NCBI GenBank assembly: GCA_031548515.1
Contig: JAVBRB010000004.1
Coordinates: 4,680-68,679 of the forward strand
Direction: 5' to 3'
Length of the DNA: 64,000 nucleotides
Source of the DNA: UBA940 sp031548515
Lineage (GTDB): Bacteria; Bacteroidota; Bacteroidia; Bacteroidales; Rikenellaceae
Each line of letters starts with the position of its first letter. Position 1 is the stretch's first letter. The notes beneath the pieces are model-generated. The model did not search any database. It was not told the origin of the DNA and saw nothing but the letters and a program-made list of their open reading frames with translations. Shown in pieces: positions 34,625-42,805 of this stretch. The position numbers were made by a program, and so were the translations under genes.

Positions 34625-35416
34625 TTACTTTCCCTGCGATTTGATGTATGCATCCGCCTTTTCGCGCATTTTCTTTTCGCGCGCGGCGGTGTCGGGATGC
34701 GACGAGAAAGCCTGCATAAGACCCAGTGTCGATCCCGAACTGCCGGATATCTCCTGCAGTTTCTTCATGGAGTTTGCCATTGCATATGGATCGAATCCAT
34801 TCTTAACAGTAAACTGGAACCCGTACTCATCTGCGGCATTTTCCTGCTTTTGGGAATACTGCGCATTCGAAAGTGTCTCAGCGATATCTCCCAGCATCGA
34901 ATCGCTCAACGTTCCTATGGTTCCACCCACTGCACCGACAGCTTCTCTCGCGGCTGAAGTAAGATAGGCATTCTTCACGGCGTCTTTCGTGTCCTGGTTC
35001 TTTACGTGGCCGATCTCGTGGCCGACTATCGCCATCAACTGATTATCGTCCATCACATCCATCAATCCTGAGTATACGCGCACGCTTCCGTCGCCCGACG
35101 CAAACGCATTCACATCATTGGTAATGTAGACTTTGAAATTCAGCTTAAGGCCGTCATAAGCAGCAAGGCCGCTCGTAAGCTTCGCCAGCCTCTGCGCATA
35201 CGGCGAGGTCGATGGCGCGATCTGGTTCTCGGCATCATTGACCTCCATCGCCTGCCGGCACATTTCTACAATGTCGGCATCAGATATGGCAACGGCACTG
35301 GCAGCGGTAACACCGGCCTGAAGGGCTCTGCCCGAATCGATACTTTTAAGTGAGGAGCAGTTCCATCCGCACATTGCTACGGCTGCGCCCAAAAGATAAA
35401 AAATAGTTCTTTTCAT
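34625..35416 (-). CDS. M48 family metalloprotease lipoprotein
   Basis: The 263-residue protein has a signal peptide (MKRTIFYLLGAAVAM) with a Cys at residue 20 (WNC), fitting a lipoprotein. The zinc site HEIGH is at H133-H137, with the third ligand Glu in the later NAADEYGFQF. It ends with HPDTAAREKKMREKA. This is the M48C/LoiP-like group, periplasmic quality-control proteases. The promoter is possibly the TATTTTCG box at 35458-35451. Confidence 0.9.
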   Translation of the reverse strand: MKRTIFYLLGAAVAMCGWNCSSLKSIDSGRALQAGVTAASAVAISDADIVEMCRQAMEVNDAENQIAPSTSPYAQRLAKLTSGLAAYDGLKLNFKVYITNDVNAFASGDGSVRVYSGLMDVMDDNQLMAIVGHEIGHVKNQDTKDAVKNAYLTSAAREAVGAVGGTIGTLSDSMLGDIAETLSNAQYSQKQENAADEYGFQFTVKNGFDPYAMANSMKKLQEISGSSGSTLGLMQAFSSHPDTAAREKKMREKADAYIKSQGK

Positions 35417-35480
35417 GGTTTCTTGATTGATTTACCGGATTTATTCCGGACGAAAATACAATTATTTATGAAACCAACAA

Positions 35481-35513
35481 AAAAAAGCTGTCCCGGTTCC
35501 GGACAGCTTTTTT
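35481..35513 (-). terminator. Terminator of the methylmalonyl-CoA operon
   Basis: AAAAAAGCTGTCC (35481-35493), loop CGGTTCC, GGACAGCTTTTTT (35501-35513), 14 bases beyond the beta-subunit stop. Confidence 0.88.
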
Positions 35514-35526
35514 AAAATAGATCCGA

Positions 35527-36699
35527 TTATCCCAGGAATCCCAGCAATATACCCGCCGCGACCGCACTGCCGATAACGCCTGCCACGTTTGGTCCCATTG
35601 CATGCATCAGCAGGTGATTCGTTTTGTCGTAATGCAATCCCATTTCCTGCGATACACGCGCAGCGGCCGGAACAGCCGACACCCCTGCGTTACCGATAAG
35701 CGGGTTGATTTTGTTACCATCTTTCAGGAACAGGTTGAGTATCTTGACGAACATTACGCCGCCGAATGTGGCCACGAAGAACGAGACTGCGCCCAATCCG
35801 AAAATCATCAGCGATTTCCATGTTATAAAAGTAGTTGCCTGCGTGGATGCGCCTACGGTAAGCCCGATAAGGATGGTTACGATATCGATTAGCGGCCCTC
35901 CTGCCGTAGTAGCGAGACGCTTCGTCACCCCACTCTCTTTCAGGAGATTACCCAGGAACAACATACCCAGTAGTGGCAAAGCCGACGGAACGATAAAACA
36001 AGTCAACAGGAAACCGATTATGGGGAATACTATTTTTTCGGTCTGCGACACCGGACGCGGCGGACGCATATGTATGAGGCGTTCTTTCCTGGTCGTCAGC
36101 AGTTTCATCACCGGTGGCTGAATCACAGGAACCAGCGCCATATACGAATAAGCCGCTATGGCCACCGCACCCATAAGATCAGGCGCCAGTTTGCTTGCAA
36201 GGAAAATCGCCGTAGGGCCGTCCGCTCCACCGATAATTCCGATAGCGCCGGCTTCAGCCCCGGTAAAGCCGAGCGCAAGAGCCAACATGTATGCACCGAA
36301 AATACCCAATTGTGCGGCGGCGCCTACCGTCATCAGCTTCGGGTTCGACAACAGCGACGAGAAGTCGGTCATGGCGCCGATACCAAGAAATATCAGCGGT
36401 GGATATAATCCTTTCAACACTCCGAAATATAGGTAGTTCAGCACCGAACCTTCTTCATAGATGCCGATGTCCAGCCCCGGAAAGAAAGGGATATTCCCCA
36501 CGAGTATCCCGAAACCGATCGGCACTAGCAGCATCGGCTCCCATTTTTTGGCTATCCCAAGATAAATGAAGACCAGGCCGACGGCGATCATAGCCGCATG
36601 TCCCCACGTCGCGTTGTGGAAACCCGTGAATGTCCATAATGTTTGCAGGTTTTCGATGATGAACGAACCGAATCCGCTGCTTTCCAAGAATGTCAACAT
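35527..36699 (-). CDS. mmdB: sodium-pumping decarboxylase beta subunit
   Basis: The beta subunit couples decarboxylation of carboxybiotin to export of Na+ across the inner membrane. It is a 390-residue, ~10-TM protein with the family pattern PLIFLGIGAMTDFSSLL, GAIGIIGGADGPTAIFLASKLAP (Asp of the Na+ site) and VIPAAARVSQ-like GNAGVSAVPAAARVSQ. It follows the biotin carrier in the operon. Together with the alpha subunit annotated as methylmalonyl-CoA decarboxylase it would make a sodium gradient during propionate metabolism. Confidence 0.93.
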   Translation of the reverse strand: MLTFLESSGFGSFIIENLQTLWTFTGFHNATWGHAAMIAVGLVFIYLGIAKKWEPMLLVPIGFGILVGNIPFFPGLDIGIYEEGSVLNYLYFGVLKGLYPPLIFLGIGAMTDFSSLLSNPKLMTVGAAAQLGIFGAYMLALALGFTGAEAGAIGIIGGADGPTAIFLASKLAPDLMGAVAIAAYSYMALVPVIQPPVMKLLTTRKERLIHMRPPRPVSQTEKIVFPIIGFLLTCFIVPSALPLLGMLFLGNLLKESGVTKRLATTAGGPLIDIVTILIGLTVGASTQATTFITWKSLMIFGLGAVSFFVATFGGVMFVKILNLFLKDGNKINPLIGNAGVSAVPAAARVSQEMGLHYDKTNHLLMHAMGPNVAGVIGSAVAAGILLGFLG

Positions 36700-36747
36700 A
36701 TCAGAGTCTGTTTGAATTTTATTGAATGAAGTTTAAGCAGACCCCAA

Positions 36748-37200
36748 TTATTCTATCGTCAACAGCACATCGCTTTCGAGAACCGAGTCGCCCTGGCGTT
36801 TTTCTATTCTCTTTATCACTCCCGATTTGTGTGCATCGATGTTGTTTTCCATTTTCATGGCTTCGAGAATCATCAGCAACTGACCTTCTTTGACTGTTTC
36901 CCCTTCGCGAACCTTCACGTCGAGAATCACACCTGGAAGCGGACTTTTCAAAGGAGTAGCGGAACCGCCGCCCGACGGAGCCGCCTGAACGATTTTCGCA
37001 GGAGTGACCGCAGGAGCCGCTGAGTAGGTCGCAGGAGCTACCTGTACCGGTTTTGCAGGCTTTGGTTTCATGAGCGTATTGCTCTGCACTTCCACTTCGT
37101 ATTTAGTGCCGTTTACCGAAACTTTGGCAACGCCGTTCTCCACGCTGTCTACGGCAACCTCATATTCGTTACCGTTGATTTTGAATTTATATTCTTTCAT
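36748..37200 (-). CDS. mmdC: biotin carboxyl carrier subunit
   Basis: The 150-residue protein has an N-terminal ~45-residue beta unit, a flexible Pro/Ala linker (residues ~45-85), and a biotinyl domain with the modified Lys116 in EAMKMEN. It carries the carboxyl group from methylmalonyl-CoA to the beta subunit. birA at 52.9-53.6 kb would biotinylate it. It lies between the OadG-like subunit and mmdB. Confidence 0.94.
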   Translation of the reverse strand: MKEYKFKINGNEYEVAVDSVENGVAKVSVNGTKYEVEVQSNTLMKPKPAKPVQVAPATYSAAPAVTPAKIVQAAPSGGGSATPLKSPLPGVILDVKVREGETVKEGQLLMILEAMKMENNIDAHKSGVIKRIEKRQGDSVLESDVLLTIE

Positions 37201-37289
37201 AAAAATCTAAAGATTTTTCTGTTCCTCCTTCGCACCTCGGCAATCAAGCCAGCTTGACTACTCTCGGTTTGTCGTCGGTTCATAACTGA

Positions 37290-38192
37290 TTATTTTTTTG
37301 TTGGCATTGACGTGATACCGTGGATCTTGGAACTCCACGGCGAGTATACCCTGCTTGCGCGGTTAATGGTGATGACGGTTGATTCATTGATATGAAGGTT
37401 TTCCTGATACAGTTTGAGGGCCAGTGCGACAGCGGCAAGTTCTTCCTCGACCTTTTCAGATGCTTTTTTCCTTGAGGACGCTATTGTAATATCTTCTACC
37501 GGCTTGTCTTTGCGTTTTCCGAACCACATCATAAATATCCCGAAACCCTTGAGAACAAGAAACACAAGTATGAGAGCTGAGAACACCACAGACATGGCGA
37601 TAATAGCCATAACCCCCCCCCATGAGTCCTGTTGGCGGAAAAGTTCATGTTTGGGAACACTGTCGAGCGTTTCATTGGTAGCGTTCGGCGTGGTTTTCGG
37701 AAGTTTCATTATCACAGGATCCGCCATAGCATCGGCCTTCATATACCCTATCGAAACGTCTGCGGCCTGCGCCGACGGAATTATGGGGAATTCATCTATA
37801 ACGGTTTTGTTGTTAGCGTTATAGAATGTGATTTTCACTGCATCCTCGAGCGTGAAGTTGGTATAGAAGGTCCCTTTGGTTTCGGTTCCTTCGCAGAAGA
37901 ACACAAGGTAGGTCTGCGCGCTCATCTGTGTAGCCGGATCTCCTTTGGGTATCATATAACGTACCTCCACCCCATTGGTTTTGGTCACGCCCAGATAACA
38001 CGCACCCACGTTCACGGCCTCGTAGCCCGCGTTGAATAGCTCGATCCACGACGAACGGTGCCCGTAGTCGTCCATATAGTTGTCTTCGTTGATTACGAGG
38101 ACTTCGTTTATACGAACATTACCGATGCCCTGCGCCGTGAGCGAAGCCACACCGAGTACCGCAGCAATGATTGCCAATAAAACTCTTTTCAT
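37290..38192 (-). CDS. OadG-like (delta/gamma) subunit with N-terminal lamin-tail-like domain
   Basis: The 300-residue protein has a signal peptide, then about 140 exported residues (RINEVLVINEDNYMDDYGHRSSWIELFNAGYE) matching the lamin-tail domain pattern. One TM segment follows at ~195-217 (MSVVFSALILVFLVLKGF), as in the oxaloacetate decarboxylase gamma chain, and a basic/amphipathic tail. OadG normally has ~80 residues; the extra periplasmic domain is unusual. It lies 2 bases after mmdA, inside the operon. Confidence 0.8.
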   Translation of the reverse strand: MKRVLLAIIAAVLGVASLTAQGIGNVRINEVLVINEDNYMDDYGHRSSWIELFNAGYEAVNVGACYLGVTKTNGVEVRYMIPKGDPATQMSAQTYLVFFCEGTETKGTFYTNFTLEDAVKITFYNANNKTVIDEFPIIPSAQAADVSIGYMKADAMADPVIMKLPKTTPNATNETLDSVPKHELFRQQDSWGGVMAIIAMSVVFSALILVFLVLKGFGIFMMWFGKRKDKPVEDITIASSRKKASEKVEEELAAVALALKLYQENLHINESTVITINRASRVYSPWSSKIHGITSMPTKK

Positions 38193-38194
38193 CG

Positions 38195-39766
38195 CTACAT
38201 CGGGATATTGGAATGTTTCTTGGCCGGATTGACGAGACGTTTCGTGGCGAGCGACTGCAGTGCCCGGATTACGCGGAAACGCGTGTTGCGCGGTTCGATA
38301 ACATCGTCGATGTAGCCGTATTTGGCAGCCTGGTATGGGTTGGAGAACTTGTCCTGGTATTCTTTTTCCTTTTCGGCAATGAACCTGGCCTTTTCTTCGG
38401 GATTCTCAGCGAAGCTGGAGATTTCTTTCGCATAAAGCACTTCGACTGCACCGCTCGCACCCATAACTGCGATCTCAGCTGTCGGCCAAGCATAATTTAC
38501 GTCGCCGCGTATATGCTTAGAAGACATCACGATGTATGCTCCGCCGTACGATTTACGCAGGGTGACGGTTACCTTGGGAACCGTGGCTTCGCAGTAAGCG
38601 AACAGCAGTTTCGCACCATGGGTGATTACACCGCCGTATTCCTGACCGGTACCCGGAAGGAATCCCGGAACGTCAACGAACGTGACTATGGGAATATTGA
38701 ACGCGTCGCAGAAACGTACGAACCTTGCCGCCTTGCGGGAAGCGTTGATGTCGAGCACGCCGGCCATGTATTTGGGTTGGTTTGCTATGATGCCCACGCT
38801 CTGCCCGTTGAAACGCGCGAAGCAGGTGATGATATTCTTGGCGAAAGATTCGTGCGCTTCCAGAATCTCCCCGTTGTCAACCACCGCACGTATCACTTCG
38901 AACATGTCATACGGCTTGCTCGGACTATCGGGAATTATCTCGTTCAACGAATCTTCCAGACGATTGATCGAGTCGGTGCACACCGCCAGCGGAGCGTCTT
39001 CCATGTTATTCTGGGGCATGTAGCTGAGTAGTTTGCTGATCAACGCGAAACCTTCCTCTTCGGTTTCTACGGCAAAATGCGCGACGCCCGATTTTGCGGT
39101 GTGCATCGAGGCGCCGCCTAGTTGTTCCTGGGTAACATCTTCACCGGTAACGGTTTTGACGACCTTCGGACCCGTGAGGAACATATAGCTGGTGTGTTTC
39201 TTCATGATGATGAAGTCGGTGAGCGCCGGCGAGTAAACCGCGCCGCCTGCCGACGGGCCGAAGATGGCCGATATCTGCGGAATAACACCCGAAGCCATTA
39301 CGTTGCGCTGGAAAATTTCAGCGTAACCTGCCAGAGCGTCGATACCTTCCTGGATACGTGCGCCGCCCGAGTCGTTGATGCCTATGCATGGAGCGCCTTG
39401 GCGCATGGCCATGTCCATCACCTTGCAGATCTTCTCCGACATGGTTTTCGAGAGCGATCCACCGAATACCGTGAAATCCTGCGCAAAAACATACACGAGG
39501 CGTCCGTCTATAGTGCCGTAGCCGGTAATGACGCCATCACCGAAGTAATGCTCCTTCTCCATTCCGAAGTTGGTACAGCGGTGGGTGACGAACATGTCGA
39601 ACTCTTCGAAGCTTCCTTCGTCGAGCAACATATGTATCCTTTCACGCGCTGTGAATTTACCTTTGGCATGCTGCGAATCTATTCTCTTCTGACCGCCGCC
39701 GAGATGTGCTTTTTCGCGATATTCGATCAGTTGGCTGATCTTCTCCTGGATGTTGCTATTGCTCAT
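38195..39766 (-). CDS. mmdA: methylmalonyl-CoA decarboxylase alpha (carboxyltransferase) subunit
   Basis: The 523-residue protein is an acyl-CoA carboxyltransferase (crotonase fold doubled): IDSQHAKGKFTARERI, GDGVITGYGTIDGRL, APCIGINDSGGARIQEG, GPSAGGAVYSPAL and FVDVPGFLPGTGQEYGG. It transfers CO2 from (S)-methylmalonyl-CoA to biotin of MmdC. The gene follows methylmalonyl-CoA epimerase by 17 bases, which supports methylmalonyl-CoA as substrate rather than oxaloacetate or glutaconyl-CoA. Confidence 0.93.
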   Translation of the reverse strand: MSNSNIQEKISQLIEYREKAHLGGGQKRIDSQHAKGKFTARERIHMLLDEGSFEEFDMFVTHRCTNFGMEKEHYFGDGVITGYGTIDGRLVYVFAQDFTVFGGSLSKTMSEKICKVMDMAMRQGAPCIGINDSGGARIQEGIDALAGYAEIFQRNVMASGVIPQISAIFGPSAGGAVYSPALTDFIIMKKHTSYMFLTGPKVVKTVTGEDVTQEQLGGASMHTAKSGVAHFAVETEEEGFALISKLLSYMPQNNMEDAPLAVCTDSINRLEDSLNEIIPDSPSKPYDMFEVIRAVVDNGEILEAHESFAKNIITCFARFNGQSVGIIANQPKYMAGVLDINASRKAARFVRFCDAFNIPIVTFVDVPGFLPGTGQEYGGVITHGAKLLFAYCEATVPKVTVTLRKSYGGAYIVMSSKHIRGDVNYAWPTAEIAVMGASGAVEVLYAKEISSFAENPEEKARFIAEKEKEYQDKFSNPYQAAKYGYIDDVIEPRNTRFRVIRALQSLATKRLVNPAKKHSNIPM

Positions 39767-39783
39767 AACTTCCTTTATATGAT

Positions 39784-40197
39784 TTATTTCTCGCTCTTAT
39801 CTTCGCAGAATTCGGTCAACACGCCTCCTGTCGACTTCGGATGGAGGAAAGCGATCGTAAGCCCTTCCGCTCCGCCGCGCGGGGTTTTGTCGATGAGCCG
39901 TACACCGTCTGCTTCAGCCTCGGCAAGAGCCTCCTCTATATTTTTAACAGCGAATGCTATGTGGTGAACACCTTCCCCCCTGTTCTCGATGAATTTGGCG
40001 ATAGTGCTGTCATCGCTCATGGGTTCGAGAAGTTCGATTTTGGTCTGACCGACTTTAAAGAAGGCGGTCCGGACTTTCTGGTCGGGAACCTCTTCGACGC
40101 TGTAACATTTCAGACCCAGAACTTTTTCATAGTAGGGAATCGATTCTTCGAGGCTTTTAACGGCGATGCCGATATGCTCGATGTGCGAAATATTCAT
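39784..40197 (-). CDS. mce: methylmalonyl-CoA epimerase
   Basis: The 137-residue glyoxalase-fold protein begins ISHIEHIGIAVKSLEESIPYYEKVLGL, with metal-binding His9 and the downstream GVHHIAFAV and LLEPMSDDSTIAKF. It interconverts (R)- and (S)-methylmalonyl-CoA in the propionate pathway, feeding MmdA. It is first in the operon, with a promoter at 40272-40302. Confidence 0.93.
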   Translation of the reverse strand: MNISHIEHIGIAVKSLEESIPYYEKVLGLKCYSVEEVPDQKVRTAFFKVGQTKIELLEPMSDDSTIAKFIENRGEGVHHIAFAVKNIEEALAEAEADGVRLIDKTPRGGAEGLTIAFLHPKSTGGVLTEFCEDKSEK

Positions 40198-40240
40198 TTC
40201 TGTTTTTCTTTAAGGTAGTAATTTGAAGCCGGTTAAGGTC

Positions 40241-40258
40241 GTGTTACAAAAATAACAC
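40241..40258 (-). promoter_or_regulatory. Small palindrome in the mce leader
   Basis: GTGTTA (40241-40246), CAAAAA, TAACAC (40253-40258) lies between the predicted start near 40265 and the ATG. It could be an operator or a small leader hairpin. Confidence 0.35.
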
Positions 40259-40271
40259 AATTTCGATGTCG

Positions 40272-40317
40272 CAAATATAGTGAAAGCCGAGAGATAAGCA
40301 AAAAAAAATTGCTTATC
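40272..40317 (-). promoter_or_regulatory. mce-mmd operon promoter with overlapping palindrome
   Basis: The -7 box TATATTTG (40279-40272) and -33 TTTG (40302-40299) are 19 bases apart, a textbook Bacteroidota spacing. The palindrome GATAAGCAA (40293-40301), 7 A, TTGCTTATC (40309-40317) covers the -33 element, so a regulator binding there would block it. Confidence 0.65.
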
Positions 40318-40532
40318 CGAGGCGCATCCTAATATTCTTTTATCATTAAACGAAAAGTCGTAAACTCTTTCGTAAATACCCGTTTATGCAAGCCATTTTT
40401 TCAACATTCTTTAAAAACATATATTTATGCGGGCCTTGCCATTCGGAATAAATTCGGAATAAATTCGTAATTTGCACGATCGGAACCGCGAACAAGACGA
40501 AACCGCTATGAAAATTTGAAATCCCCCCCATT
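40318..40532. other. Intergenic region upstream of the WbsX/GH99-like gene
   Basis: No gene is supported. A tandem repeat of the 11-mer ATTCGGAATAA runs through 40441-40467 (two and a half copies). A partial -7-like word TAATTTG follows at 40468-40474, about 60 bases before the ATG, and could be the promoter of the + gene. Confidence 0.4.
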
Positions 40533-41756
40533 ATGAAAACAGCATATAACATCACCTTGCTCCTGGTTCTCGCCTGCCTTTTTGCAGGCGATGGCACTCT
40601 CTTGGCACAAAGCAGCAAAAAGAACTCCGCAAAGAGTTACGACATAGCCGCCTTCCTTTATCCCGCCTATGCGAGCGACGACCAGCGCCTGCTTCCCATA
40701 TGGAATTACGGCATCGGAGAGTGGGAGACCATAATGAACATGCAGCAGCGCAATCCAGGCCATTACTGGAACCGCAAACCCCTTTGGGGTTATATAAACG
40801 AAGCGGACCCTTCGGTAATGTCGATGGAGATAAACGAGGCGACCAGGCACGGCGTAAACGTATTTATCTTCGACTGGTACTGGTACGACGGCCGACCTTT
40901 CATGGAGACCACCCTCGACAACGGTTTCCTGAAGGCGGAAAACGTGGGTAAAATGAAATTCTACCTCATGTGGGCCAATCACGACGCCACCAGTTTCTGG
41001 GACACCCGCGTAAACAAAACCGCACCGGACAACGTCATGTGGAGGGGCGACGTCGACCGGCAGGAGTTCGAAAAGATATGCAAGCGTAACATCGAGAAAT
41101 ATTTCAAACACCCTCAGTATTATAAAATCGACGGCAAACCGGTCTTCATGATCTATGATATACCCAAACTCATAGAGGGTCTGGGCGGCGTAGAAAACAC
41201 CGCCGATGCGCTGAGGTGGTTCGTTGCGGAGACCAAAAAGGCCGGATTCCCGGGACTCGACCTGCAGTTGACCATGTGGCAGCCCAACCTCAATTACAGC
41301 GGCATCGATTCCGGCAAGACCACCGATCCCGGGAACGATTTCGTCAAAAAACTGGGTTTCACAAGCACCACCCACTACCAGTTCGCCCATTTCACGAACG
41401 TGAACAGGGATTACATGGAGATACTTGAGGATGTCAGGAAAGAGTGGGCACGCATCGACTCCGATTTCGACCTTACGTATTATCCTCACGTGAGCGTCGG
41501 CTGGGACAACAGCCCGAGGATGGTGGGCAGCGCTGCGGTTAAGAATAACACGCCGGATAATTTCGAAAAGGCGCTCCGCATGGCAAAGGAGTATGCCGAC
41601 AGCCATCCCGGACAGGTTCCCCTGATCACGATCAACAGTTGGAACGAATGGACCGAAACGAGCTACCTGATGCCCTGCAACGTCTTCGGCTACGGCTATC
41701 TGCAGGCTATTGAGAACGTATTCGGCGGCATGGACCGGGACTCTTCGAATAAATAA
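40533..41756 (+). CDS. secreted WbsX / GH99-like glycosidase-type protein
   Basis: The 407-residue protein has a signal peptide (ITLLLVLACLFAG to LLAQ). It reads as a WbsX-family (PF14307) glycoside-hydrolase-99-like barrel: IAAFLYPAYASDD, NVFIFDWYWYDGRPFMET, FYLMWANHDAT, KPVFMIYDIPKL, and the conserved C-terminal INSWNEWTE with acidic residues. Such enzymes act on polysaccharides, and some relatives sit in O-antigen loci. The substrate is unknown; no SusC/SusD or other glycan gene is adjacent. It appears to be a single-gene unit. Confidence 0.78.
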   Translation: MKTAYNITLLLVLACLFAGDGTLLAQSSKKNSAKSYDIAAFLYPAYASDDQRLLPIWNYGIGEWETIMNMQQRNPGHYWNRKPLWGYINEADPSVMSMEINEATRHGVNVFIFDWYWYDGRPFMETTLDNGFLKAENVGKMKFYLMWANHDATSFWDTRVNKTAPDNVMWRGDVDRQEFEKICKRNIEKYFKHPQYYKIDGKPVFMIYDIPKLIEGLGGVENTADALRWFVAETKKAGFPGLDLQLTMWQPNLNYSGIDSGKTTDPGNDFVKKLGFTSTTHYQFAHFTNVNRDYMEILEDVRKEWARIDSDFDLTYYPHVSVGWDNSPRMVGSAAVKNNTPDNFEKALRMAKEYADSHPGQVPLITINSWNEWTETSYLMPCNVFGYGYLQAIENVFGGMDRDSSNK

Positions 41757-41910
41757 CTCCCAGACAGACATCAAAGCATAGAACATCTTCGGAGGCTCTT
41801 TTAAAACCGGAATCCGGCAACCCCGGCCGCATTCCTTAGCCGGCTGCGGCTTTTTATATCGGCGCAGGCGCCAACGTATGAATACGCCGGCCAACGGGTT
41901 CCAATCGGTG

Positions 41911-41941
41911 ATTATTTGTAAACAAATAATTCATATCTTTG
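41911..41941 (+). promoter_or_regulatory. Promoter with operator-like palindrome before the hydrolase gene
   Basis: ATTATTTGT-AA-ACAAATAAT (41911-41930) is a perfect 9-bp inverted repeat, followed at 41934-41941 by the -7 box TAtcTTTG. The palindrome spans the -33 position, so a repressor or activator could act there. The predicted start (~41948) leaves a leader of only about 6 nt before ATG 41954. Confidence 0.6.
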
Positions 41942-41953
41942 CCAATCGGAATA

Positions 41954-42742
41954 ATGACTTCGGCGGCAAACATAAACGGGATCGACGTGCGGTACGAAAC
42001 CACCGGCAAGGGGACGGATGTTGTTCTGCTCCATGGTTGGGGCTGCGACCACACTATATGGGAAGGCGTACAGCGCCATCTTGAGAAGGATTTCCGCGTC
42101 ACCTCTATAGACCTGCCTGGTTTCGGCGGGAGTACCGAGCCTCCTGTATCCTGGGGTGTCGAAGAATACGTGGCCAGTCTCGAACTTTTTCTTGGGAAAG
42201 TGGGTATAACGGAGCCTGTTCTGTTCGGACATTCCCACGGAGGAAGGGTTTCTCTGCTTTATGCTTCGCGCAATCCGGTCCGCAAAATGGTCCTCGTGGA
42301 CGCTGCAGGAGTCAAACCGCACCGCCCTCTGAAATATTACGCTAAGATCTACTCTTTCAAAGTGATGAGAAGGTTCGCGCCGGTGTTCCTCGGAAGAAGG
42401 AAAGCTGACGAAATAATCGAGAAACGGAGGAATAGCACAGGCTCGGCCGATTATAAGGCGGCTTCTCCCGTAATGCGCGCTACGCTGTCGAAGGTTGTGA
42501 ACGAAGACATGCGCCGCATAATGCCGCAGATAAAAGCGCCAACATTGCTCGTTTGGGGATCAAACGACACGGCGACGCCGATGCGTGACGCAAATATCAT
42601 GGAAAAACTGATAAAAGATTCGGGCCTTGTGGTTTTCGACGGAGCCGGACACTACAGTTTCCTGGAACGCCCGGCACAGTTCGCGGCGGTTATCGACAGT
42701 TTCCTCGCTGAAGACCGGCTACAGACGGTGCGAAACCAATAA
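41954..42742 (+). CDS. alpha/beta-fold hydrolase
   Basis: The 262-residue cytoplasmic hydrolase has the oxyanion motif LLHGWGCDHTIW, the nucleophile elbow GHSHGG, an Asp in NDTATPMRD and a His in GAGHYSFLERP, giving a full catalytic triad. A lid of helices (HRPLKYYAKIYSFKVMRRF) suggests a hydrophobic substrate. The start at ATG 41954 is close to the promoter. It precedes the MurF-like gene by 63 bases and may act in the same envelope pathway. Confidence 0.85.
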   Translation: MTSAANINGIDVRYETTGKGTDVVLLHGWGCDHTIWEGVQRHLEKDFRVTSIDLPGFGGSTEPPVSWGVEEYVASLELFLGKVGITEPVLFGHSHGGRVSLLYASRNPVRKMVLVDAAGVKPHRPLKYYAKIYSFKVMRRFAPVFLGRRKADEIIEKRRNSTGSADYKAASPVMRATLSKVVNEDMRRIMPQIKAPTLLVWGSNDTATPMRDANIMEKLIKDSGLVVFDGAGHYSFLERPAQFAAVIDSFLAEDRLQTVRNQ

Positions 42743-42805
42743 AAATGTAATTCCGAACCGAGCGTCAGCGAGTGTAAGGAATCTACCTTATAAGAATAAC
42801 GAACA

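Noticed and set aside
40506..41894. 462-codon open frame antisense to the WbsX/GH99-like gene
   Set aside because: No signal peptide, motif or independent promoter; codon pattern mirrors the real gene.
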